Assembly: GCA_028277885.1 (NCBI GenBank)
Contig: JANQFK010000021.1
Span: forward strand, 23,571 to 87,570
Direction: 5' to 3'
Origin: Myxococcota bacterium
GTDB taxonomy: Bacteria > Myxococcota_A > UBA9160 > UBA6930
DNA: 64,000 nt
This document shows positions 27,702 through 35,859 of the stretch, in pieces (position 1 is the first letter of the stretch; each line of letters starts with the position of its first letter). The notes under the pieces were generated by a model. The model did not search any database, was not told the DNA's origin, and saw only the letters and a program-made list of their open reading frames with translations. Both the position numbers and the translations under genes were made by a program.

Positions 27702-28034
27702 CTAGAGCGGCAGCGGCCCATCGAAGGCCGTCGCCACGATCTCGTTGATGGAGCAACCGGTCGTGTCGACCCACAGGTCACAGACCGCACGAAGGAACTT
27801 CTCCCGCTCCCCATCGTCGTAGCCCACGGGAACGGAGCGGACGACGATGGACGACGTGCTGGGCTCCCCGGCGGTCCAGGCCCAGCCCTTCTCCTGGCGC
27901 GTCCAGCGGATGCCGACTTCGTTCGGATCGTCAGCGAAGAAGTCCCTCGCGAGCTTTCTGAGGCCCGTCTCGAGCGCGTCGATCCTCTGATCGGCGGCCT
28001 GGCCATCCTGAATGATGCAAGCGTAGTGGTCCAT
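27702..28034 (-). CDS. Small tautomerase-like protein without Pro-1
   Basis: 110-aa protein beginning MDHYACIIQDGQAADQRIDA. Its C-terminal half (EREKFLRAVCDLWVDTTGCS then INEIVATAFDGPLPL) follows the tautomerase beta-alpha-beta pattern, in which a helix is followed by TG-x-x-x-x-EI and a strand. Residue 2 is Asp rather than Pro, so it would lack the usual catalytic amine. It could be a non-catalytic partner of the next gene. The family assignment is tentative. It starts 31 bp after the hydratase stop. Confidence 0.5.
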   Translation of the reverse strand: MDHYACIIQDGQAADQRIDALETGLRKLARDFFADDPNEVGIRWTRQEKGWAWTAGEPSTSSIVVRSVPVGYDDGEREKFLRAVCDLWVDTTGCSINEIVATAFDGPLPL

Positions 28035-28065
28035 GTTGTTGCTCCTTCGCGATCGATACTAGATT

Positions 28066-28782
28066 TCAGCGAGCCGAGGTGATTTCGAACCGGATCTCTC
28101 CCAGGGAGCCGAAGTCTGCGTGGTATCGCCCGACCTCGGCCGGGACGACCGCCCCGCAGGCCCCGCCGAGGAAGAGCGTGCCCTCCTCACAGGGGAGTCC
28201 TCGATTGCGCGCCTCCTGCCACATCCAACGGGCGCCGGGCTCCGGCCCGCCCAACGCGTCGCTCATCGCAGCCTCGTTCAGAACTTCGTCGTCGCGCGTG
28301 AGCGTGACGGTGGCGTGGTCGAACGAGGGTTCCCACGGGATCGGCTCGCCAACGATGTACGCATCTGCGCCGAGGTTGCAGGCCACGAGGTTCGACGCTG
28401 ACAAGTCCGTCGGTCGCCCGAACTGAACGCGCACGATCTCGATCGCCGGAGCAACCGACGCGGGACGCCCTTCGCCATCGACGATGATCGCGACCTCGCA
28501 TTCGAGGTTGCGCCCTTCGATGTACGGAATCTTGCAGCGGCTCTCGTACCTCGAGTCGGCGTACAAGCTTCCGATGAGGGCATGATCGAGCTTCAGCAAT
28601 CCCTGCATGCCCGGCGCAGTGACTCCGGCCTTGACGCCGCCGACGGCTCCTTGGGTTCGCGCTCGGGTCACCTGGTGCTGCAACCGGTATGAATCGTCGA
28701 GCGAGCGCTCGGTCTCGAACGCCGGGAGCGCTGAATGGTTCGCAATCGCGGCGACGAGTTCATCGGAGAACTTGGAGGACAG
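28066..28782 (-). CDS. 2-keto-4-pentenoate hydratase/MhpD-like protein (FAH superfamily)
   Basis: About 238 aa when read from CTG 28782, which has GAGGAG 8 bp upstream right after the malate synthase stop. The annotated-looking TTG 28683 would cut off SLDDSYRLQHQVTRAR, the conserved N-terminal helix of the family. Metal-ligand type residues occur in EGRNLECEVAIIVD, followed by PAIEIVRVQF and ASNLVACNLGADAYIVGEP, the MhpD/decarboxylase pattern. Enzymes of this group add water to, or decarboxylate, unsaturated 2-keto acids. Co-location with tautomerases suggests degradation of an unsaturated keto acid. Confidence 0.75.
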   Translation of the reverse strand: MSSKFSDELVAAIANHSALPAFETERSLDDSYRLQHQVTRARTQGAVGGVKAGVTAPGMQGLLKLDHALIGSLYADSRYESRCKIPYIEGRNLECEVAIIVDGEGRPASVAPAIEIVRVQFGRPTDLSASNLVACNLGADAYIVGEPIPWEPSFDHATVTLTRDDEVLNEAAMSDALGGPEPGARWMWQEARNRGLPCEEGTLFLGGACGAVVPAEVGRYHADFGSLGEIRFEITSAR

Positions 28783-28796
28783 GGACGTTTCTCCTC

Positions 28797-30971
28797 TCAG
28801 GAGCAGGCAGCTCGAGCCTTCTTCTCGAGCCTCCGCGCATGGAGAATCGGTTCCGTGTAGCCGGAGGGTTGTTCAGCCCCTCGGAAGACGAGTTCGCAGG
28901 CGGCCTGAAATGCTTCTCCGCTGAAGCCGGGCCCCATGGGCCGATAGGACGGATCGCCCGCGTTCTGGCGGTCCACGACCTCCGCCATGCTTCGGAAGGT
29001 CGAGCGGACGTCTTCTTCGGACACGATCCCGTGCCGCAGCCAATTGGCGATGTGCTGACTCGAGATCCGGCATGTCGCCCGGTCTTCCATCAAGCCCACG
29101 TCGTGGATGTCCGGGACCTTGGAGCACCCCACGCCCTGGTCGATCCACCGCACGACGTAGCCGAGGATGCCCTGGGCGTTGTTCTCGAGCTCGGAGCGGA
29201 TCGCTTCGGGCGTCCAGTCGGGGACGTGCGCGACAGGAATCTCGAGGAGCTGATCGCGAGTCGCGCGCGGGCCGCCCGCGCGAATCGCTTCTTGGCGCTC
29301 GCGGACATCGACGCGGTGGTAGTGCGTCGCGTGGAGCGTCGCCGCGGTCGGAGACGGGACCCAAGCGCAGTTCGCCCCCGCCTTTGGGTGCCCGATCTTC
29401 GCATCGAGCATCTCGGCCATCCGATCAGGCGCCGCCCACATCCCCTTCCCGATCTGGGCCTTGCCGAGGAGTCCGCAGGCGATGCCGACGTCCACGTTCC
29501 AATCCTCGTATGCCGAGATCCAATTCGTCGACTCAATATCCCCCTTCCGCACCATGGGACCTGCTTCCATCGAGGTGTGGATCTCGTCGCCGGTGCGGTC
29601 AAGGAATCCGGTGTTGATGAACGCGATGCGCGAGCTCGCGGCGCGGATGCACTCGCCGAGATTCAGGCTGGTTCTTCGCTCTTCGTCCATCAGACCGATC
29701 TTCACGGTGTTACGGGCGAGACCCAGGATCTCTTCGACGTCCGTGAGGATCTCGTCTGCGAACGCGACCTCGGATGGGCCGTGCATCTTGGGTTTGACCA
29801 CGTAGATCGAACCTGCGGGAGAGTTGGTGCGCTCCCCATCGAGGTCGCGCTTCGCGGCAAGAACGGTCACCAGCGCATCCAGAAATCCCTCTGGCGCCTC
29901 ACGCCCGTCACGATCCAGGACGGCTGGCGTCGTCATCAGGTGTCCGACGTTGCGGACGAGGAGCAGCGAGCGACTTCGTAGGACCTTCTCTTCGCCGTCG
30001 CGTCCCACCACACGCTTGTCCGATGACAGATTGCGAACGAAGGTCGAGCCGCCCTTTGAAACCTCCGTCGCGATTGTCCCCGTCACCAGACCAAGCCAGT
30101 TGCGATAGCAGGCGACCTTGTCTGCGGCATCGACCGCCGCGACCGAATCCTCCAGATCGACGATCGTCGTGGCCGCGGATTCCAGGACCACGTCGCTCAC
30201 GTGCGCCATGTCGTCGCGACCCACCGGGTGTTCTGGATCGATCTGGATCTCGATATGGAGCCCGTGGTGTCGCAAGAACACCGACGACGGAGAGTCCTGA
30301 GCGCCGATGTGGGCCACGAACCGACTGGGGGTCGTCAGCCGGGTCCGCGCAGCGGCTGATCGAACCGCGACTTCGAGACCCGTTGAACCGACGGCGAGAC
30401 CGGCAAGCTCGGACCACGAAGCGCCTTCGAGCGGCACCACGTCGTCGAGGAAACCACGTGCCCAGGCGATGACTCGCTCGCCACGGGCCTTGTCGTAGGG
30501 GCCCTCGGGAGGGAGATCACCAAGCGCGTCGGTTCCGTACAGCGCGTCGTAGAGCGATCCCCACCGAGCGTTCGCCGCATTGATCGCATAGCGGGCGTTC
30601 GACACCGGAACCACGAGCTGTGGCGCGGGAATCCTCGCCACCTCCTCATCGACGTTCCCCGTGGTGATCGAGAAAGGCTCGCCCTCCTCGACGAGGTAGC
30701 CAATCGCTTCGAGGAACTCGCGATACGCCGCGGCGTCGCGGGGCTTGCGTGCGTGCTCGCGGTGCCAGTCGTCGATCTTGGACTGCATCTCGACACGCCT
30801 GGCGAGGAGCTGTCGATTGCGAGGGCCCAGGCTGTGAACGAGGTCGGAAAGACCTCGAAAGAAGTCCTCGCGGGTCACCCCCGATCCTGGAATCAGCTCC
30901 TCCACCAAGAACGCGTGGAGTTCGTGGTCGATCTGGAGATCGGATTCGGCGATCCGAGCGGCGGTCGGCAT
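28797..30971 (-). CDS. glcB: Malate synthase G
   Basis: 724 aa, the usual GlcB length. It condenses glyoxylate with acetyl-CoA to malate in the cytoplasm. Signature regions are [60 protein letters not shown] and the C-terminal [20 protein letters not shown], which carries the catalytic Asp and the Cys. ATG 30971 was preferred to an upstream TTG because AGGGA lies in position. It is the first gene of the minus arm, and implies that the cluster's substrate yields glyoxylate. Confidence 0.96.
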   Translation of the reverse strand: MPTAARIAESDLQIDHELHAFLVEELIPGSGVTREDFFRGLSDLVHSLGPRNRQLLARRVEMQSKIDDWHREHARKPRDAAAYREFLEAIGYLVEEGEPFSITTGNVDEEVARIPAPQLVVPVSNARYAINAANARWGSLYDALYGTDALGDLPPEGPYDKARGERVIAWARGFLDDVVPLEGASWSELAGLAVGSTGLEVAVRSAAARTRLTTPSRFVAHIGAQDSPSSVFLRHHGLHIEIQIDPEHPVGRDDMAHVSDVVLESAATTIVDLEDSVAAVDAADKVACYRNWLGLVTGTIATEVSKGGSTFVRNLSSDKRVVGRDGEEKVLRSRSLLLVRNVGHLMTTPAVLDRDGREAPEGFLDALVTVLAAKRDLDGERTNSPAGSIYVVKPKMHGPSEVAFADEILTDVEEILGLARNTVKIGLMDEERRTSLNLGECIRAASSRIAFINTGFLDRTGDEIHTSMEAGPMVRKGDIESTNWISAYEDWNVDVGIACGLLGKAQIGKGMWAAPDRMAEMLDAKIGHPKAGANCAWVPSPTAATLHATHYHRVDVRERQEAIRAGGPRATRDQLLEIPVAHVPDWTPEAIRSELENNAQGILGYVVRWIDQGVGCSKVPDIHDVGLMEDRATCRISSQHIANWLRHGIVSEEDVRSTFRSMAEVVDRQNAGDPSYRPMGPGFSGEAFQAACELVFRGAEQPSGYTEPILHARRLEKKARAACS

Positions 30972-31033
30972 GGGCAGTCCCTGCAACTCGCCTACCCCCG
31001 AGGGGAAGGTCGAAACTCGAACGTTGAATTCGT

Positions 31034-31057
31034 AAAAACGTGACTTGTCACATTTTT
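31034..31057. promoter_or_regulatory. 24-bp palindromic operator between glcB and tetR
   Basis: Arms AAAAACGTGAC (31034-31044) and GTCACATTTTT (31047-31057) are complementary at 10 of 11 positions around a central TT. The GTGAC-TT-GTCAC core is perfect. It lies 62 bp upstream of glcB and 22 bp upstream of the TetR gene, so one dimeric repressor site could control both arms. This is typical of TetR-family divergent regulation. Confidence 0.7.
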
Positions 31058-31079
31058 AATTACCGAGTAGCCTGTCCGA

Positions 31080-31721
31080 ATGCACGCCCTCGACGCCGAT
31101 CGCCGCACGGCGCCTCGCCCGGTTCAGGCGCGCAGCCACCGAACCCGGGCCAAGATTCTGGAAGCGACCACGCAGGTGCTCTTCGAGGTCGGGTACGCCG
31201 GCGCCAAGACGCCGCTCATCGCCGAGCGCGCCGGGGTCAGTCAGGGGGCCCTCTACCGCCACTTCCCCACGAAGATCGACCTCCTCGGCTCGGCCCTCGC
31301 GGAGACCCTGACCGATGCTCGCGGTCGATTCGAGCAGGCGTTCGCCAGCGACCCGGAGGCTCTGGCAGACCCGGCCGGGGCCACCTTCCGGCACCTCTGG
31401 GACGTCTTCGTGTCGCCTCCCCTCCAAGGAGCCTTCGACCTCTATCAGGCGGCGCGAACCGACCCGGCATTGGCGGCGCGCGTAGGCCCCATCATCGCGG
31501 ACCATCGCGCCCGCGCCGTAGCCGGTGCGCGCACCCTCTTTCCGGACGCGGCGCGACAGCACGAAGACTTCGACGGCGCGGTCCATGCGCTGATGAGCAC
31601 CATGCAGGGCGCTGCGGTGTTCGGTGCGTTGGTCCCCGCAGATGACGCGATCGTGGAGACCCAGCGCCGATCGATCGAACGCATGCTCCGCAGCGAGCTC
31701 GACCAAGGGAGAACAGGATGA
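31080..31721 (+). CDS. TetR/AcrR family transcriptional regulator
   Basis: 213-aa regulator. The N-terminal helix-turn-helix reads RAKILEATTQVLFEVGYAGA, KTPLIAERAGVSQGALYRHF, PTKIDLLGSAL. The C-terminal ligand-binding half is helical and unassigned. The ATG at 31080 lies 22 bp after the palindromic operator, and the gene overlaps the dioxygenase gene by ATGA. It is the likely local repressor of the catabolic cluster; the inducer is unknown. Confidence 0.92.
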   Translation: MHALDADRRTAPRPVQARSHRTRAKILEATTQVLFEVGYAGAKTPLIAERAGVSQGALYRHFPTKIDLLGSALAETLTDARGRFEQAFASDPEALADPAGATFRHLWDVFVSPPLQGAFDLYQAARTDPALAARVGPIIADHRARAVAGARTLFPDAARQHEDFDGAVHALMSTMQGAAVFGALVPADDAIVETQRRSIERMLRSELDQGRTG

Positions 31722-32566
31722 GCCTCACCGTGACCCCGACCGGACAGGCCTGTGGAGCTTTCATCGAAGGCGTCGACCTTTCACGCGAGGTCTCGCCGGA
31801 CGTGATTTCGAGCATCCGGGAAGCCTGGCTCGAGCATCACGTCGTCGTCTTCCCGAAGCAGAAGCTGACCGATGACGACCTCGAACGTTTCGCGCTCTAC
31901 TTCGGCCCGTTCGGGCACGACCCCTTCTTCGAGTCGATTCCCGGTCACGATCACGTCGCGGCGATCCAACGCAACGCCGACGAGACGACGTCGATCTTCG
32001 CCGAGACCTGGCACACGGACTGGAGCTTCCAGAAGAACCCGCCGATCGGAACCTGCCTCTACGGAATCACGATTCCACCCAAGGGAGGCGACACGCTCTA
32101 CGCGAACCAGCACCTCGCGCTCGAGCGCATGCCCGACGATCTGCGCGCTCGCTTCGAAGACAAGGTCGCCATCCACTCGGCCCGCCTGGGTTACTCGAAG
32201 GACGGGATCTACGGCGACGTCGAAGCCGGCTCCGATCGCAGCATGAACATCATCGCCTCCGACGAAGCCCTCGAAGAGCAGACGCATCCCCTCGTGCGAG
32301 CCCACCCCGAGACCGGTCGCCTCGGCATCTTCGGCGCCCCGCTCTCTTACATCGTCGGGTTCGAGGGCGTCGGCGAAGAGGAGAGCGCCACGCTCATGAA
32401 GGAGCTCCATGACTGGCAGACGCGCGACGAGTTCCTCTACCGGCACGAGTGGGAGCCGGGAATGCTCGTCCTATGGGACAACCGGAGCGTCCTTCACCGA
32501 GCCACCGGCGGATACGAAGGCCACGACCGGCTGCTCCACCGGACGACCATCGGCGCGTCGGTCTGA
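31718..32566 (+). CDS. TauD/TfdA-family Fe(II)/2-oxoglutarate dioxygenase
   Basis: 282-aa oxygenase. The iron ligands are His and Asp in ETWHTDWSFQKNPP and a distal His in RSVLHRATGGYEGHD, with the 2-oxoglutarate-binding Arg probably in LLHRTT. GDTLYANQHLALERMPDDLR is typical of the family. Members hydroxylate carbon next to sulfonate, ether or amine groups, often cleaving the molecule. It is coupled to tetR by ATGA and followed after 30 bp by the molybdoenzyme gene. The substrate is unknown. Confidence 0.92.
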   Translation: MSLTVTPTGQACGAFIEGVDLSREVSPDVISSIREAWLEHHVVVFPKQKLTDDDLERFALYFGPFGHDPFFESIPGHDHVAAIQRNADETTSIFAETWHTDWSFQKNPPIGTCLYGITIPPKGGDTLYANQHLALERMPDDLRARFEDKVAIHSARLGYSKDGIYGDVEAGSDRSMNIIASDEALEEQTHPLVRAHPETGRLGIFGAPLSYIVGFEGVGEEESATLMKELHDWQTRDEFLYRHEWEPGMLVLWDNRSVLHRATGGYEGHDRLLHRTTIGASV

Positions 32567-32596
32567 TTCCCACCCGAAACCCACCAGGAGATCGAG

Positions 32597-34987
32597 ATGT
32601 CTACAACCACCACGGTCGACCCTTCCGTCTCGACCTCGCCCCTTGCCCTCGACGCCACAGACGTCCCCGGCGCCTGCAATCTCTGCGGTCACAACTGCGG
32701 GTTGCTGTTCGATGTCGAAGGCGGGCGAATCAAGAAGATCCGTCCCGACGATCGCCATGCGCGCACCGAGGGATACGTCTGCAACAAGGCGTACTCGATC
32801 CCCAAGTACATCGATCACGTACAGCGGCTGGAGCGGCCCCTGCGCCGTCGCGAAGATGGCACTTTCGAGGAAATCTCCTGGGATACGGCCGTTCAGGAGA
32901 TCGCAGCGAAGCTCACGCAGCTTCGCAACGACCACGGCCCGCGTTCGATGGCCGTGTTCGGGCTCGGCGGCCAAGCGAACCACCTCGGCGCGCTGTATCT
33001 GGTCAACTACCTGCGCCAGATCGGCTCGGACCGCTGGTTCTGCGCCTGGGCGCAGGAGAAGACACAGCACAATCTGCTCGACCAGTGGATGTTCGATTCA
33101 CCGCCCATGACGTGGCTGCACATCGACAAGCCGAACACCCGCTACATCGTCATGATCGGGACGAACCCGCGCATCAGCAACAACTCGACGCGCGCGGTCG
33201 ACTCCTACAAGGTCTTCGAGGGCGACGAGGACAAGCGCATCGTCGTGGTCGACCCTCGCACCACCGAGATGACCGGCCGCGCCGACCGCCACGTACGGCT
33301 CCAGCCGGGCAGCGACGCCTACTTCCTGCTCGGACTCGCGGCGGCCATCGTGCAGGAGAATCTCGTCGACGAGGGCTTCCTCGCGCACCGCACGGAAGGC
33401 TTCGAAGCCCTGCAGAACGCACTCGCACCCGTCGACATCGACGAGATGGCGCGACGCTGCGGCATCGACGTCGACGACATCCGCCTCACCGCGCGCGAGT
33501 TCGCGACGGCCGAAGGCGCCGGATTCGTCTACGACCTCGGCCTCGAGCAGTCCTGGTTCTCGACGCTCACCGCCTACCTGATGCGCGTGATCCTCACGGT
33601 GACGGGCAACCTGGCGCGCACTGGAGGCGCCGTCTTCCACGAGACGTGGATCCCGCCGATGCGAAGCGCCGACCGCCTGGACGAACCGCCGCGAGCCGTC
33701 GCGTCGGGCATCCAAGGCATCAAGGCGCTGTCGGATTTCCACATGTACTCGTACAACCTGGCGCCCGAGGAGATCACAGCCGATCACCCCGAACGAGTAC
33801 GCGCGCTGATAGTCGACAACGCAAACCCGTGGTTGTCGGCTGCGGACACGCATGCCTGGGACGAGGCCCGCAAGCAACTCGAGCTGCTGGTGTGCGTCGA
33901 GGTGGCGATGACCGAGACGGCGCGCAAGGCCGACTACGTGTTGCCGTCCGCCGCATCGCAGGAGAAGTGGGAGACCTCGATCTTCCCGCGCCGATATCCG
34001 CAGGTCGACGTCCATCTGCGGCCGCCCGTGATTCCGCCGCGCGGAGAGTCCCTGCCCGAGCCCGAGATCTACGCGCGCATCATCGATGCGATGGAGCTGA
34101 TCGAGCCCGCGCCGGCCGAGCTGGTCGAGCTCGCCGAGAAGGCGCTCGAGCCCGGCGGCTCCGGCGCCTTCTTGCTGAAGGCGCTCGAGCTCGCCAGCCA
34201 GTACGGCGAAGCGGATCCACAGCCGCGCCTCGGTCACTGGACCTACACGACCCTCGGCGACAAGCTCCCCGCCCGCGCGCTGGCATTCCCGTGGCTGCTC
34301 GCTCACCTGAACGCCATGCAGCGAAGCGCCGAGGTCGTGCGTGCCTTCGGTCCCGAGTGGGAAGGCAAGGACCCCTTCACACTGGGCGCAGAAGCGTTCC
34401 GCCGCATGGTCGAGCACACCGAGGGCTTCGTGCTTGCGGAGATCGATCCGACGGACGCACTCGACCGGAACATCGGTTGGGAGAACGGCCGCGTTCGCCT
34501 GGCGCCGGAGCCGATGATCGAGGAGATCGGCCGCGTCCTGAGCAATCCGCCGCAGCGCGACCCAGACTACCCGTTCATGCTCGCGGGTGGGACGCGTTCA
34601 GGCTGGACGGCGAACACGATCCAGCGCGACCCGTCGTGGCGCAAGGGCCGAGGGCCGCACTGTGCCGTCAGCGTCAACGCGGAAGACGCCGAGCGCCTCG
34701 GGTTCGAAAGCGGCGACGAGGTGACCGTGTCGAGCCGCCGCGGTGGCGTTCGGCTCCCGCTCGTCATCGACAGGAAGATGCTCCCGGGCCACATCAGCAT
34801 CCCCAACGGGTTCGGCGCCCTCTACCCGGCGGACGGTTCGGTGGACGGCGAACTGGTGATGTCGGGCGTCTCCGTCAACGTCCTCACGGACGCTCAGGAC
34901 CGCGACCCCTTCACCGGATGCCCCCACCACAAGCAGGTTCGCTGCCGAATCGATCGCGCCGACGCAGCGCTGTCCAGCAATTCGTAG
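32597..34987 (+). CDS. Molybdopterin-dependent oxidoreductase (DMSO reductase family)
   Basis: 796-aa enzyme. The N-terminal cluster ligands are C-x2-C-x3-C in ACNLCGHNCGLLF and a fourth Cys in GYVCNKAYS, giving a [4Fe-4S] site. The bis-MGD binding body includes VVDPRTTEMTGRADRHVRLQ, PGSDAYFLLGLAAAI and the C-terminal SGDEVTVSSRRGGVRLPLVI. No Tat signal and no obvious Cys or Sec at the expected molybdenum ligand (the region reads WAQEKTQHNLLDQWMF). It is therefore likely cytoplasmic, closest in outline to FdhA/acetylene-hydratase-like enzymes. AGGAG precedes the ATG. The function is unknown. Confidence 0.88.
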   Translation: MSTTTTVDPSVSTSPLALDATDVPGACNLCGHNCGLLFDVEGGRIKKIRPDDRHARTEGYVCNKAYSIPKYIDHVQRLERPLRRREDGTFEEISWDTAVQEIAAKLTQLRNDHGPRSMAVFGLGGQANHLGALYLVNYLRQIGSDRWFCAWAQEKTQHNLLDQWMFDSPPMTWLHIDKPNTRYIVMIGTNPRISNNSTRAVDSYKVFEGDEDKRIVVVDPRTTEMTGRADRHVRLQPGSDAYFLLGLAAAIVQENLVDEGFLAHRTEGFEALQNALAPVDIDEMARRCGIDVDDIRLTAREFATAEGAGFVYDLGLEQSWFSTLTAYLMRVILTVTGNLARTGGAVFHETWIPPMRSADRLDEPPRAVASGIQGIKALSDFHMYSYNLAPEEITADHPERVRALIVDNANPWLSAADTHAWDEARKQLELLVCVEVAMTETARKADYVLPSAASQEKWETSIFPRRYPQVDVHLRPPVIPPRGESLPEPEIYARIIDAMELIEPAPAELVELAEKALEPGGSGAFLLKALELASQYGEADPQPRLGHWTYTTLGDKLPARALAFPWLLAHLNAMQRSAEVVRAFGPEWEGKDPFTLGAEAFRRMVEHTEGFVLAEIDPTDALDRNIGWENGRVRLAPEPMIEEIGRVLSNPPQRDPDYPFMLAGGTRSGWTANTIQRDPSWRKGRGPHCAVSVNAEDAERLGFESGDEVTVSSRRGGVRLPLVIDRKMLPGHISIPNGFGALYPADGSVDGELVMSGVSVNVLTDAQDRDPFTGCPHHKQVRCRIDRADAALSSNS

Positions 34988-35001
34988 AGCAGGAGTTTCC
35001 C

Positions 35002-35657
35002 GTGCATCACGCCGTGATGATCTTTCCGACCGACTACGCGATGCACCCCGCCGAGCTCGCGGTCGAAGTGGAGTCTCGAGGCTTCGAGTCGCTGTGGTCA
35101 GCGGAGCACTCGCACATTCCGGCCAGTCGCCTCTCGAACGGCCGCTTCCTCTTCGGGGTCGGCGCCGGCTGGAACATCGAGGAGATGAACAACCACGGCA
35201 CTTCCGGCGAGGGTCGGTTCAAGCTCATGCGCGAGCGCATCGAAGCCATGAAAGCGATCTGGACACAGGACGAGGCTTCCTACGACGGGGAGAACGTCTC
35301 CTTCGATCGCATCATCGCGAACCCGAAGCCCACGCAGAAGCCGCATCCGCCGATCCACGTCGGCGGCGCCTTTCCCGGCGGCCTGCGCCGAGCAGTCCGC
35401 TACGGCGACGGGTGGATCCCGCTGATGGGCCGCGGCGACGACGACATCGTGAAGCACATGGGTGCGTTCCGGGCGGCAGCAACCGGGGCGGGACGCAACC
35501 CGACGAGATGGAAGTCTCCGTGTTCGCGGTGCCTCCGGACAAAGAAGCCGTTCATCGCTACGCCGACGCCGGCATTTCGCGAGTCGTCTTCGGCATGCCC
35601 CCGGTTGGCCGCGACCAGCTCCTGCCCTTCCTGGACCTTCTCGCCGGACTGGCGTGA
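35002..35657 (+). pseudogene. LLM-class (F420-type) flavin oxidoreductase, degraded
   Basis: GTG 35002, with AGGAG upstream, begins VHHAVMIFPTDYAMHPAELA, the N-terminus of luciferase-like F420 monooxygenases. Two lesions follow. After EHSHIPASR the sequence jumps straight to LSNGRFLFGVGAGWN, so roughly 55 residues normally between these blocks are absent. Near 35499-35502 (AACCCGACG) one base is missing. The true C-terminus DEMEVSVFAVPPDKEAVHRY to LLAGLA continues in a different frame to TGA 35657. It is the last gene of the plus arm. Confidence 0.85.
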
Positions 35658-35782
35658 TCCACCGAGAACCAAGGCTTGTCGAGCACGGCTAGCGCCGACC
35701 CCGCACCGGCGTCTTCCATCTCGCTTTGGTAGGTGTGCCTCAAAGGTGCCTCAAACGAGAGAACAGCCACGTAAGTGACTAC

Positions 35783-35823
35783 TTTCGTTGAGGAATTGGT
35801 GGAGGCGGCGGGAATCGAACCCG
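35783..35823 (-). repeat. tmRNA 3'-end repeat, copy 3 (right boundary of catabolic islet)
   Basis: Partner of 27169-27209. This copy is the best preserved: the minus strand reads GGACGCGGGTTCGATTCCCG then CCGCCTCCACCA, matching bacterial tmRNA 3' ends such as that of E. coli. The T-stem GCGGG/CCCGC is perfect. Upstream on the minus strand there is only about 32 bp before the egtB stop codon, so the rest of a tmRNA or tRNA is not present here. Confidence 0.8.
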
Positions 35824-35859
35824 CGTCCGCCAGCCAGCATGACCCGAGCGGGCCTGCCC

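Larger units (their letters stand above)
27169..35823. mobile_element. Putative genomic islet bounded by tmRNA-end direct repeats
   Basis: 8.65 kb segment between two 41-bp direct repeats derived from a tmRNA-like 3' end, a classic integrase target. It contains eight catabolic or regulatory genes in two divergent arms. Codon use is less GC-biased than in flanking housekeeping genes. No recombinase lies inside; only a 30-codon integrase remnant is left at 25886-25978, outside copy 1. The right boundary lies 36 bp from the egtB stop. Movement as a unit is inferred from the repeats. Confidence 0.6.

Noticed and set aside
27161..27748. Plus-strand ORFs crossing the tmRNA-end repeats (for example one starting with a WRRRESNP-type peptide at 27174 and 35788)
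   Set aside because: The peptide is the translation of a tRNA/tmRNA 3' end, a well-known false gene call; the rest is antisense to real genes.
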